Assembly (NCBI GenBank): GCA_002280555.1
Contig: NCEE01000023.1
Location: 82,989-146,988 of the forward strand
DNA from: Sphingomonas sp. 32-62-10
GTDB lineage: Bacteria > Pseudomonadota > Alphaproteobacteria > Sphingomonadales > Sphingomonadaceae
Length of the DNA: 64,000 nucleotides
Direction of reading: 5' to 3'
A program made the position numbers and the translations under genes. The notes under the pieces were generated by a model, which saw only the letters and a program-made list of their open reading frames with translations, was not told where the DNA came from and ran no database searches. Positions 16,059-23,846 of the stretch are shown one piece after another. Position 1 is the first letter of the stretch, and every line of letters starts with the position of its first letter.

Positions 16059-16729
16059 GCCATGCCGCAGCAACGCCAGGCAGGCACAAGGCTTTGCGCA
16101 GGGCAGCGCTGATCATTGGCCTCGCTTTACCGCTGGCGGGATGCGGTGGGCGCGATGCTGTGACGGCGCCAAACACGCCATCAGCTGTATCAGAGGTGCT
16201 GAACTGGCGGATGGTGGCAACCAAGGTCGATCGCGAACGGCTGCGCAACTGGCGCGACGCGTGGACGACGGGCGTCGATCGGGCACGACGCCAGAACGCG
16301 GCGCAATTGGCAGCGCAAGGTGCTTTGTTTGACGCTGATCGCGCCTTACCCGGCGCCCTCCCGCCGCCGGGTACATACCGATGCCGGGTGTTCAAGCTGG
16401 GCGCGAAAGGCGTGGCGATGGCGGATTTCACGCGTTATGGCGATTTCGATTGCCAGGTCGATCGCCAAGCCGGCGTGTCGCGTTTTTACAAGAATAGCGG
16501 CGCGCAGCGGGCGATGGGCACGATCTACGACGACTCAACGAGCCGCGGCATTTTTCTGGGCACGTTGCAGCTTGGTGATGAATCGCGACCGATGGAGTAT
16601 GGGCGCGATGGTGGCCGCGATCTTGCCGGTTTTGTTGACCGTGTTGGAGACAAGCGCTGGCGGATCGTGCTGCCTTATCCCCAATTTGAATCGATTATCG
16701 ATGTGATCGAGCTGGTTCCTGCCGGGTAA
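16055..16729 (+). CDS. DUF4893 lipoprotein of unknown function
   Basis: A 224-residue predicted lipoprotein: a charged N-terminus, a hydrophobic stretch, and the lipobox LAGC with C30. The rest matches DUF4893, with the recurring pieces RERLRNWRDAW (about 60-70), LPPPGTYRCRVFKLGAK, and a C-terminal GDKRWRIVLPYPQFESIIDVIELVPAG stretch that is the family's best conserved part. The function of the family is not known. It overlaps the bdhA stop by four bases and is probably translated by coupling. The same-strand regulator follows after 88 bp. Confidence 0.82.
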   Translation: MSHAAATPGRHKALRRAALIIGLALPLAGCGGRDAVTAPNTPSAVSEVLNWRMVATKVDRERLRNWRDAWTTGVDRARRQNAAQLAAQGALFDADRALPGALPPPGTYRCRVFKLGAKGVAMADFTRYGDFDCQVDRQAGVSRFYKNSGAQRAMGTIYDDSTSRGIFLGTLQLGDESRPMEYGRDGGRDLAGFVDRVGDKRWRIVLPYPQFESIIDVIELVPAG

Positions 16730-16817
16730 GCCGCAGGGTTGCGACCGGCACGCTGTCGTTGTAAATCCTTGACACGCTGACTTCTCATTTTGGCAGCGTT
16801 TATGGGGGACAGCTGGC

Positions 16818-18203
16818 ATGGCCGAGCGCAAGATTTTCGCCGGCCATGCTGTCCGCCGCCTCCGGCGACAGGCCGCACTGACCCAATCGGCAATGGCGCA
16901 GGATCTTGCCATTTCGCCAAGCTATCTGAACCTGGTCGAGCGCAACCAGCGACCCTTGTCAGCGGCACTCCTCGTCAAGCTGCTCGACCGGTTCGATTTT
17001 GATCCGCGCACGCTTGCCGCTGCCGAACCCGGCGGCGGCGAAGCGGCGATGCGGCGGCGGCTGGCCGACCCGATGTTCGCTGACCTCGATATCGACCGCA
17101 GTGAGCTGGAGGAATGGCTGGCAGGTGCGCCAGGCGGTGCCGAAGCCTTTGCCCGCGCCTTCGATCGGCTCGGTTCGGGCGGAGAAGTTTCTGCCGATGG
17201 TGGTGATCCGGTTGCGCAGGTGCGTCGTGAGATCGAGCGCTGGCGCAACCATTTTCCCGATCTCGATGCCGCGGCCGAGCAATTGGCGGATGAGATGCGG
17301 CTGGGGGCAGGGGATCTTTACGGGGCCGTGGCGGATCGGCTCCGGGTAAAGCATCAGCTTTCCATTCGCGTCCTGCCGGTTGAGGTGATGCCGGACATGC
17401 TGCGGCGGCTCGATCTCCACGCGCGGCAGCTTCAGCTGTCCGAATTGCTCGATCCGGCATCGCGCGCTTTTGCGGCAACGTTTCAGCTGGCGCAGATCGA
17501 AGCGCGCGCGGAAATCGACGCGCTTGTGGCAGGGGCTGGGTTTACCGATCGCGCGGCCGAACGGCTCCATCGCCGCCACCTTGCCAGCTATTTCGCGGCC
17601 GCGGTGATGATGCCCTATGCCCGCTTTCTGCGTGCGTGTGAGGCTACGGGCTATGATATCGAACTGTTGCAACGCCGGTTCGGCGCGGGCTTTGAGCAAG
17701 TCGCGCACCGGCTGACGACATTGCAGCGCGTAGGCGCGCGGGGGCTGCCGTTCTTCATGGTACGGATCGACCGGGCGGGACAAGCATCGAAGCGGTTTTC
17801 GGGGGCGAGCAATGCAGCGCTTGCTGAGGCCGAGGGGCGCTGCCCGCTTTGGCGGTTGCACCATGCCTTTGAACGTCCGGGTTCGCTGACGGTGCAATTG
17901 GTCGAGCTGCAAAGCGGTGACCGCTGGCTGACAATGGCGCGCACGGTTACGCCGCAGGGGCATCGCTATGGCACGATCGGCGCTGAATTCGCGGTCGGAT
18001 TGGGCGTGGAAGCGGCGCTGGCAGGCTCGCTGGCCATTGCACGCGGCGTCGATCTGGCAGGCGACGCAACACCGATCGGTTTGGGTTGCCGCGCCTGTTT
18101 CCGGCCCGATTGCCCGCAACGATCATCGCCGCCTGCGGGGCGGACCTTGATCGTCAACGAGAATGAGCGTCGCCTGTCGCCGATCAGCTTTGCAGGCGAT
18201 TGA
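16818..18203 (+). CDS. XRE-family regulator of the short-chain fatty acyl (ScfR/RamB) type
   Basis: A 461-residue regulator. Residues about 5-65 form an XRE helix-turn-helix (RRLRRQAALTQSAMAQDLAISPSYLNLVERNQRPLS region). The middle is an IrrE/M78-related domain in which the HExxH zinc site is not conserved, although the LASYFAAAVMMPYARFLRACE helix pair is kept. The C-terminus is the ScfR domain ending in a CxxCxxxxCxQR cysteine cluster (GCRACFRPDCPQR), a candidate metal or redox site. Relatives (RamB, PrpR, MccR) control acetate, propionate or short-chain acyl metabolism by sensing acyl-CoA-type ligands. Adjacency to bdhA fits control of hydroxybutyrate or acetyl-CoA metabolism, but this is inference. 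Confidence 0.88.
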   Translation: MAERKIFAGHAVRRLRRQAALTQSAMAQDLAISPSYLNLVERNQRPLSAALLVKLLDRFDFDPRTLAAAEPGGGEAAMRRRLADPMFADLDIDRSELEEWLAGAPGGAEAFARAFDRLGSGGEVSADGGDPVAQVRREIERWRNHFPDLDAAAEQLADEMRLGAGDLYGAVADRLRVKHQLSIRVLPVEVMPDMLRRLDLHARQLQLSELLDPASRAFAATFQLAQIEARAEIDALVAGAGFTDRAAERLHRRHLASYFAAAVMMPYARFLRACEATGYDIELLQRRFGAGFEQVAHRLTTLQRVGARGLPFFMVRIDRAGQASKRFSGASNAALAEAEGRCPLWRLHHAFERPGSLTVQLVELQSGDRWLTMARTVTPQGHRYGTIGAEFAVGLGVEAALAGSLAIARGVDLAGDATPIGLGCRACFRPDCPQRSSPPAGRTLIVNENERRLSPISFAGD

Positions 18204-18312
18204 CCGTCGCCAGCGATGGCGGAGCTTTTGCGCCGCATAGTAACAAATGCTGGACTTTGCCTTCCCGGATAGCTGTAAGGCCCGCCAACCTAAGCTCCGG
18301 ACTGAGGACGGC

Positions 18313-19068
18313 ATGAATCATAGCGTGGAAAAGGTTTTGTGGGTGCGGCAGTGGAATGAGAGCCTGTTCTCGTTCGCTATCACGCGACCCGCCAGTTTTC
18401 GGTTTCTGAGTGGTCAGTTCGTGATGCTCGGCCTGATGGTCGATGGTAAGCCGCTGTTGCGCGCATACTCGATGGCATCGCCTTATTATGCCGAAGAGCT
18501 CGAGTTTCTGAGCATTATCGTGCAGGATGGTCCGCTGACATCGCGGTTGCAGCACATCAAGGAAGGTGACGAGATCGTGCTGGCGGCGAAGTCCGTCGGC
18601 AGCTTGGTGCTCGATGCGCTCCTGCCGGGCAAGAATCTTCATATGATTGGCACCGGTACGGGGCTTGCCCCATGGCTGGCGCTCGCGCGTGACCCTGATG
18701 TGTATGATCGGTTTGATCGCGTCACCGTGCAGCACACCGTGCGCAACAAGAACGATCTGGCCTATTTCGAAATGCTGTCGAGCAAGCTGGCCGATGATCC
18801 GCTGGTGGCCGAAGAAGCGGCCACCAAGTTCCATTACGATTGGGCGGCAACGCGCGAACCCGCAGGGCCGGATCACGATAGCCGCCGGATCACCGATCGC
18901 ATCCGCGACGGCAGCTACAAGCTCGATCCGGAAACCGATCGGGTGATGCTGTGCGGATCGATGGCGATGATCAAGGAAACGGCGTCGATCCTCGAAGGCC
19001 TTGGCTTTACCGAGGGGGCGATGTCAGGCCCCGGCACTTTCGTGCTCGAACGCGCCTTTGTCGGCTAA
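18313..19068 (+). CDS. fpr: Ferredoxin--NADP+ reductase (FpR type)
   Basis: A 251-residue FAD enzyme. FAD-binding pieces are RPASFRFLSGQFVMLGL and LLRAYSMASPYY (RxYS-type motif), and the NADP domain starts at HMIGTGTGLAPWLALARDPDVY with VMLCGSMAMI further on. It transfers electrons between NADPH and ferredoxin or flavodoxin in the cytoplasm, often in oxidative-stress defence or Fe-S biogenesis. An ATG at 18313 has GAGG six bases upstream and fits the family length. An upstream in-frame ATG (18247) would add a non-conserved tail. It is convergent with the aldo/keto reductase gene, 24 bp apart. Confidence 0.92.
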   Translation: MNHSVEKVLWVRQWNESLFSFAITRPASFRFLSGQFVMLGLMVDGKPLLRAYSMASPYYAEELEFLSIIVQDGPLTSRLQHIKEGDEIVLAAKSVGSLVLDALLPGKNLHMIGTGTGLAPWLALARDPDVYDRFDRVTVQHTVRNKNDLAYFEMLSSKLADDPLVAEEAATKFHYDWAATREPAGPDHDSRRITDRIRDGSYKLDPETDRVMLCGSMAMIKETASILEGLGFTEGAMSGPGTFVLERAFVG

Positions 19069-19077
19069 ATCGATTGA

Positions 19078-19107
19078 CTGGCGGGTTGCCGTTCAGGCGC
19101 CCGCCAG
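19078..19107. terminator. Possible bidirectional terminator hairpin between fpr and aldo/keto reductase
   Basis: Perfect 8-bp arms CTGGCGGG (19078-19085) and CCCGCCAG (19100-19107) with a 14-base loop, spanning the stop of the aldo/keto reductase gene. There is no T tract, so intrinsic termination is only possible. Confidence 0.35.
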
Positions 19108-20040
19108 GGTCAGCCGATCAAGCTGATCAGGCGTTAGCGATAGGGTCATCGCGCCCGTCAATTCTTCCATCTGCGCGACGCTGGTCGCACTGGCGATCGG
19201 CGCGGTGATGCCGGGCTGCGCAGCAAGCCATGCCAGCGCGATCTGCGCCAGCGTGGCCCCGGTTTCCGCGGCGATGGCATCCATCGCCGCGAGCACGCCC
19301 ATCTTGGTATCGATCAGTGGTTGCATCCGACCACCACGAACGCTTTTGCCCAGATCATCTGCGCTGCGGTATTTGCCGGTCAGGAAACCCGATGCCAGAC
19401 CATAGTAAGGCACCACGCCGATATTGTGGGTGACGCACAAATCCTGGAGTTCGCCCTCGAATTTGTGGCGGCTGACCAGGTTATATTCGGGCTGGAGCGC
19501 GTGATAATGTGGGAGGTGGTGGGCCTTCGCCAAATCAAGCGCCGATTTCAACCGCGCGGCTGAAAAGTTAGAAGCACCCACCACGCGGACCTTGCCGGCA
19601 TCGACAAGTTTACCGAACGCTTCAAGCGCCGCTTCTTGCGGCACATCTTCATCGTCCTGATGTGCGAAATAGAGATCGATCGTATCCACGCCGAGCCGCT
19701 GGAGCGAAGCATCACAGGCAGCCGCGATACGGGCAGGGGCCAGTTTCGCGCCGCCGTCACCGGGCAGCATGCCCACCTTGGTGGCGATCTGCAACGCTCC
19801 GCCTTTACCGCTGACCTTCAGCCATTCGCCGATCACGGTTTCGGACTCACCGCCTTTGTGCCCCGGTGCCCAGGCCGAATAGACATCGGCGGTGTCGATC
19901 ATCGTGCCGCCACCAGCTACGAATGCGTCGAGGACGGCAAAGCTGGTCGCCTTGTCTGCTGTCCAGCCGAACACATTGCCGCCCAGTACCAGCGGCGCGA
20001 TGGAAAGATCGGTGGCGCCAAGGCGGCGATGGTTGGTCAT
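19093..20040 (-). CDS. Aldo/keto reductase
   Basis: A 315-residue NADPH-dependent (beta/alpha)8-barrel oxidoreductase. The catalytic tetrad is visible as D49 and Y54 (MIDTADVYS), K88 (ATKVG) and a histidine in LYFAHQDD near residue 128. The C-terminal cofactor region includes ITAPIASATSVAQMEEL. It resembles the Tas/YajO-type AKRs that reduce aldehydes; the substrate is unknown. Its ATG at 20040 overlaps the stop of a tiny upstream lipoprotein gene by four bases. It is therefore the last gene of a three-gene set with two lipoproteins, an unusual combination. Confidence 0.92.
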   Translation of the reverse strand: MTNHRRLGATDLSIAPLVLGGNVFGWTADKATSFAVLDAFVAGGGTMIDTADVYSAWAPGHKGGESETVIGEWLKVSGKGGALQIATKVGMLPGDGGAKLAPARIAAACDASLQRLGVDTIDLYFAHQDDEDVPQEAALEAFGKLVDAGKVRVVGASNFSAARLKSALDLAKAHHLPHYHALQPEYNLVSRHKFEGELQDLCVTHNIGVVPYYGLASGFLTGKYRSADDLGKSVRGGRMQPLIDTKMGVLAAMDAIAAETGATLAQIALAWLAAQPGITAPIASATSVAQMEELTGAMTLSLTPDQLDRLTLAGA

Positions 20041-20219
20041 TCGGCTTCCTGATCGCTGATGTTATCGACCAGTGCATTGGCCGAGACACTATCATTGTCG
20101 AGCATTGCCGCGGTCTCGTTTAACGCCTGCGCTTCACTGGGTGAAGCACCGCTGGCATCAGTAGCGGGGGTGCCGCACGCGGCAAGCATCAATGCAAGCA
20201 GCAGCACCGCGTGCTTCAT
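20037..20219 (-). CDS. Very small lipoprotein
   Basis: A 60-residue predicted lipoprotein: a short charged start, hydrophobic core and lipobox LAAC with C15, then a small Ala/Ser/Asp/Asn-rich mature part with no recognisable domain. Its stop overlaps the ATG of the aldo/keto reductase by four bases, and it starts four bases after the stop of another small lipoprotein. The clear lipobox and tight coupling on both sides support it as a real gene. The function is unknown. Confidence 0.6.
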   Translation of the reverse strand: MKHAVLLLALMLAACGTPATDASGASPSEAQALNETAAMLDNDSVSANALVDNISDQEAE

Positions 20220-20223
20220 CGGA

Positions 20224-20481
20224 CTATTCCTCGATCTCGTTGCCGGCCGCGTCGGCCACATTGCCGATTTTCTGTCCGGCCCGATCAATCGCGTTTTCGG
20301 CAGCGCCAAAAACCTGATCAGCAGCGGCTTCCGTATCGTTGATCGCTTCGCCCATTGTGGCGTTTGCATCGGCGGTGATCGCCTCGGCAGCCTCGGCGGT
20401 TTCATTCTGCGCAGTGGGAGAGCAAGCGGCTAGGCCGATTGTTGCGGCGGCCATCAGGGCGATCGTGGTCAGGGTTTTCAT
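20224..20481 (-). CDS. Small alanine-rich lipoprotein
   Basis: An 85-residue predicted lipoprotein with lipobox LAAC (C20). The mature part is an Ala/Glu/Asn-rich amphipathic helix (about residues 27-80, with a repeated A-E-A-x-x-A pattern and DRAGQKIGNVADAAGNEI) resembling small stress or entericidin-like envelope lipoproteins, though no family can be named firmly. AAGGA lies six to ten bases before ATG 20481. It is the first gene of the set that continues with the 60-residue lipoprotein and the aldo/keto reductase, and is divergent from sahR. Confidence 0.65.
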   Translation of the reverse strand: MKTLTTIALMAAATIGLAACSPTAQNETAEAAEAITADANATMGEAINDTEAAADQVFGAAENAIDRAGQKIGNVADAAGNEIEE

Positions 20482-20590
20482 GTCCGGTCCTTCTCAGATT
20501 TTGGGGATGGGATGCGCCAATGCACAAACGCTAAACGAGGGTCCGTGGCGGTGCAATGATCGCGCTAACAGTAACAGTATCATTGACGAC

Positions 20591-20610
20591 ATATAAAGAT
20601 ATCTTTATAT
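20591..20610. promoter_or_regulatory. Perfect 20-bp palindrome, candidate SahR operator
   Basis: ATATAAAGATATCTTTATAT is its own reverse complement and lies immediately upstream of the ArsR-methylase regulator. Perfect AT-rich palindromes of this size are typical ArsR-family operators. Its position suits autoregulation of the sahR-metF-metH operon; it could also affect the divergent lipoprotein genes. Confidence 0.7.
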
Positions 20611-20620
20611 GATTATCGCA

Positions 20621-21580
20621 ATGACACTTGCCCTCGATATCTTTCGTGCCCTTGCTGATGCCAGCCGGCTACGCATCATGGCGCTGCTGCAGTCGATGGA
20701 ATTGTCGGTTGGTGAACTGGCGCAGGTGCTCGGGCAAAGCCAGCCGCGCGTATCGCGCCATGTGAAGATCCTGTGTGATGCCGGGCTGGCCGAGCGACGC
20801 AAGGAAGGAAGCTGGGTGTTTCTGGCATTGGGCGATGCCGCGCTGGTAAAGCCGGTATTGGCCGCGCTGAATGCCTGGGGCGCGCGCGAATCTGATCATT
20901 GGGCGGTAGCCGATGCTGCACGGCTCGCCGCGGTTCGGGCAGACCGGGCTGCCGCTGCCAATGCCTGGTTTGAGGCCAATGCCGGGCAGTGGGATGCAAT
21001 TCGATCGCTCCATATCGCCGAAAGCGATGTCGAAGCAGCGATGAAGCATGTGCTTGGCGATGCGCGGATCGGCCAGTTGATCGATATCGGCACCGGCACA
21101 GGGCGAATGCTTGAGCTGTTTGGCCCGCAAGCCGATCACGCCCTCGGTATCGATCGCAGCTCGGAAATGTTGCGGCTGGCACGCGCCAAGCTTGCCGAGC
21201 GCGGGCTGGACCGGGCGGAACTGCGCCAGGCCGATCTTTATGCGCTGCCAATGGGCGATGGCCAGGCCGATGCGGCGATCCTGCACCATGTGCTGCACTT
21301 CGCCCAACAGCCGGGGGCAGCGATTGCCGAGGCTGCACGCGTGCTGAAAGGCGGCGGCCGCTTGCTGATCGCCGATTTCGCGCCGCACGACCGCGAGGAA
21401 TTGCGCGCCCGCGATGCCCATACGCGCCTAGGCTTTTCGGACGATCAAGTGACCGGCTGGCTGGAGGCAGCCGGGTTGGCACCCGCGCGGATCGAGACGC
21501 TGGAGGGCGGCGAACTGACGGTGAAACTATGGCTTGCCCGCAAAACGGGTGATGCGATCAGGCAGGTGAAGGCAGCATGA
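20621..21580 (+). CDS. sahR: SahR-like ArsR-family regulator fused to SAM-methyltransferase-like sensor domain
   Basis: A 319-residue protein. Residues 1-90 are an ArsR winged helix (DIFRALADASRLRIMALL, recognition helix QSQPRVSRHVKIL at 39-51). Residues about 130-310 are a class I methyltransferase fold with motif I DIGTGTGR (155-162) and ADAAILHHVLHFA. SahR is a known repressor of SAM-cycle genes whose methylase-like domain binds S-adenosylhomocysteine, and its core regulon includes metF and metH; here both follow directly. The gene overlaps metF by four bases (ATGA). An ATG at 20609 would overlap the palindrome; ATG 20621 matches the usual N-terminus better. Neither has a ribosome binding site, so a leaderless transcript is possible. 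Confidence 0.87.
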   Translation: MTLALDIFRALADASRLRIMALLQSMELSVGELAQVLGQSQPRVSRHVKILCDAGLAERRKEGSWVFLALGDAALVKPVLAALNAWGARESDHWAVADAARLAAVRADRAAAANAWFEANAGQWDAIRSLHIAESDVEAAMKHVLGDARIGQLIDIGTGTGRMLELFGPQADHALGIDRSSEMLRLARAKLAERGLDRAELRQADLYALPMGDGQADAAILHHVLHFAQQPGAAIAEAARVLKGGGRLLIADFAPHDREELRARDAHTRLGFSDDQVTGWLEAAGLAPARIETLEGGELTVKLWLARKTGDAIRQVKAA

Positions 21581-22524
21581 CGATCACGATCAATCAACTC
21601 GAAGAGGCGCGGCGCGCGCTCGATGCGCCATTGTTCGCCGACTTGGCTGGCGATGCGAATGTGTCGTTCGAATTCTTCCCGCCCAAGACGGAGAAGATGG
21701 AAGAGGCGCTGTGGGAAACAGTGAAGACGCTCGCGCCGTTCGGCCCGCGTTTCGTATCGGTCACTTACGGCGCGGGAGGCACGACACGCGAGCGCACGCA
21801 CGCTACCGTCGCGCGTATCCAGCGCGAAACGCCGATGCCTGCCGCCGCGCATCTGACTTGTGTCGAGGCAAGCCGTGACGAGATCGACGCAATAGCCGAT
21901 GCCTATTGGCAGGCCGGCGTGCGGCATATCGTGGCGCTGCGCGGCGATGCGCCGGGGTCCAGCGGCTTTGTGCCCCATCCGGAAGGGTATACCAATGCGG
22001 CCGATCTGGTGGCGGGGTTGAAACGGCTGCACCCGTTCGAAATTTCGGTGGCGGCGTACCCCGAATGCCATCCCGATTCGCGCGACGAGGCCGACGACCT
22101 CGACAATTTGAAGCGCAAACTCGATGCGGGCGCGACGCGCGGGATCACCCAGTTCTTCTTCGAACCCGAGACGTTTTTCCGCTTTCGCGACCGCGTTTCA
22201 GTGGCAGGGATCGATGCCGAAATGGTGCCTGGCATCATGCCCGTCACCAATTTCGCCAGCATCCTGAAAATGTCGGCGATGTGCGGCACGGCGGTGCCTC
22301 CGTGGCTGGGGCGCCTGTTCGAGGGGCTCGACGATCACCCTACCAGCCGCCAGCTGATCGCCGCGACGCTCGCGGCGGAGCTTTGCCGCAAGCTCTATGC
22401 GGGCGGGGTGCGTGATCTGCATTTTTACACACTCAATCGGGCCGAACTAAGCTTTGCGATCTGCCACTTGCTTGGGTTGCGGGCGAAAGCAGCGCCGCTG
22501 GTGGCAGTTAACGCCGCGGCATAA
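21577..22524 (+). CDS. metF: 5,10-methylenetetrahydrofolate reductase
   Basis: A 315-residue FAD-dependent TIM-barrel enzyme that reduces 5,10-methylene-THF to 5-methyl-THF, the methyl donor for MetH. Motifs include VSFEFFPPKTEKMEEALW near the N-terminus, FVSVTYGAGGTTRERTH, HIVALRGDAPG, GITQFFFEPETFFRFRDR and LHFYTLNRAELSFAIC. Length and order match the bacterial family. It is translationally coupled to the SahR-like regulator upstream (ATGA overlap) and followed, after a family-B palindrome, by the two methionine synthase genes. Confidence 0.96.
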   Translation: MTITINQLEEARRALDAPLFADLAGDANVSFEFFPPKTEKMEEALWETVKTLAPFGPRFVSVTYGAGGTTRERTHATVARIQRETPMPAAAHLTCVEASRDEIDAIADAYWQAGVRHIVALRGDAPGSSGFVPHPEGYTNAADLVAGLKRLHPFEISVAAYPECHPDSRDEADDLDNLKRKLDAGATRGITQFFFEPETFFRFRDRVSVAGIDAEMVPGIMPVTNFASILKMSAMCGTAVPPWLGRLFEGLDDHPTSRQLIAATLAAELCRKLYAGGVRDLHFYTLNRAELSFAICHLLGLRAKAAPLVAVNAAA

Positions 22525-22530
22525 CATCCC

Positions 22531-22625
22531 GTCACCCCGGACTTGTTCCGGGGTCCACCGGGCGACAAGAGCCGCGCCCGGTGGCTTCAAAGGCTCGTTG
22601 GCCCCCGGAACAAGTCCGGGGTGAC
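22531..22625. repeat. Intergenic palindrome (family B)
   Basis: Starts GTCACCCCGGACTTGTTCCG and ends with the complementary arm ending CCGGGGTGAC, with an inner CCACCGGGCG/CGCCCGGTGG pair. It fills almost the whole metF-metH gap inside an apparent operon. Confidence 0.85.
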
Positions 22626-22639
22626 GAAGGAAGATGATG

Positions 22640-23686
22640 ATGACGCCACGTGAATCACTCCTGTCCCAGGCCGCGCAGCGCATCCTGCTGACTGATGGCG
22701 CGTTCGGCACCGAAATCCAGAATTGGAAGCTCGTCGAGGCCGATTATGCGGGCGACCTGAAGCTGACCAAGGACCAGAAGGGCAATAACGACATCCTCGC
22801 GCTCACCAAGCCCGAGGTGCCGGAGACGATCACGCGCGAATATCTGGAGGCCGGATCCGATATCGTTTCCACCAACACCTTCAGCGCGAACCTGATCAGC
22901 CAGGCCGATTATGCGGCGGAACATCTGGTGCGTGACATCAACGTCGCTTCGGCCCAGATCGCCCGGCGCTGTGCGGACGAATATGCCGCGAAGGATGGCC
23001 GCCCGCGGTTCGTGGCAGGCGCGATCGGGCCGACCAACAAGACGCTGTCGCTCAGTCCCGACGTCAACGACCCTGGATTTCGGGAGATCGACTTCGATTA
23101 TCTGAAGGACGTCTATCTTGAACAGGTGCTCGCGCTGGTAGAAGGCGGCGTGGACTTCATCCTGATCGAAACGGTCTTCGATACGCTGAACGCCAAGGCC
23201 GGGATCATGGCGGTGATCGAAGCGGGCGAGGTGCTTGGCCGCGACATCCCAATCATGCTGTCGATGACGCTCACTGACCTTTCGGGGCGCAACCTTTCCG
23301 GTCACACCGTCGAGGCGTTCTGGCACGCGGTACGGCATGCAAAGCCGTTGACGATCGGGCTGAACTGTTCGTTCGGCGCGCAACAGCTTCGTCCGCATGT
23401 GAAGACGCTGAGCGGCATCGCCGATACGCTGATCATGATCTATCCCAATGCCGGGCTGCCCAATGAACTGGGCGAATATGACGAACTGCCCGAGGAAACC
23501 GCCGCGCTGGTGAAGGAATGGGCAGAGGCCGGGCAGGTCAACATCCTGGGCGGCTGCTGCGGATCGACACCTGCCCATATCGCGGCAATGGCGAAGGCCG
23601 TGGCGGGCCTGCCAGCCCGCGCCGTGCCGGTGCCGCCGGTGGTGACCCGGCTCGCCGGGCTGGAGCCGATGACGATGGCGGCTTGA
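22640..23686 (+). CDS. metH: Methionine synthase, homocysteine-binding module (split MetH, N-terminal half)
   Basis: A 348-residue homocysteine S-methyltransferase domain. The zinc ligands are C243 (LNCSFGAQQ) and C306/C307 (GGCCGSTP), and the N-terminal LLTDGAFGTEIQ and STNTFSAN motifs are present. It corresponds to the first barrel of cobalamin-dependent methionine synthase. The folate, B12 and reactivation domains are in the next gene, so the enzyme is split into two polypeptides that must assemble. Of three consecutive ATGs (22634, 22637, 22640) the last is best spaced from the AAGGAAG site at 22627-22633. It sits downstream of metF in the SahR-headed operon. Confidence 0.93.
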   Translation: MTPRESLLSQAAQRILLTDGAFGTEIQNWKLVEADYAGDLKLTKDQKGNNDILALTKPEVPETITREYLEAGSDIVSTNTFSANLISQADYAAEHLVRDINVASAQIARRCADEYAAKDGRPRFVAGAIGPTNKTLSLSPDVNDPGFREIDFDYLKDVYLEQVLALVEGGVDFILIETVFDTLNAKAGIMAVIEAGEVLGRDIPIMLSMTLTDLSGRNLSGHTVEAFWHAVRHAKPLTIGLNCSFGAQQLRPHVKTLSGIADTLIMIYPNAGLPNELGEYDELPEETAALVKEWAEAGQVNILGGCCGSTPAHIAAMAKAVAGLPARAVPVPPVVTRLAGLEPMTMAA

Positions 23687-23691
23687 ATTAA

Positions 23692-23830
23692 TCCTCCCCG
23701 ACACGGGGAGGTGGCGCGCGAAGCGCGACGGAGGGGGCGGGCCGGCAACACAGCGGTTGCGTTACTGGCGAGCCCCCTCCACCCCTCGGCTAAAGAAGCC
23801 GAGCGGTCCCCCTCCCCGTGCCGGGGAGGA
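23692..23830. repeat. Compound intergenic palindrome (family C)
   Basis: Outer arms TCCTCCCCGACACGGGGAGG-like at the left and CCCCGTGCCGGGGAGGA at the right enclose inner hairpins (GAGGGGGC/GCCCCCTC, CTCGGCTAAAGAAGCCGAG). It lies between the two metH genes, close upstream of the second one's ribosome binding site. Confidence 0.8.
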
Positions 23831-23846
23831 TCTTAGGAAAGCTAAT

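Noticed and set aside
23757..23846. 30-residue N-terminal extension of the second MetH protein
   Set aside because: It is translated from the intergenic palindrome; ATG 23847 has a good ribosome binding site and the conserved start.
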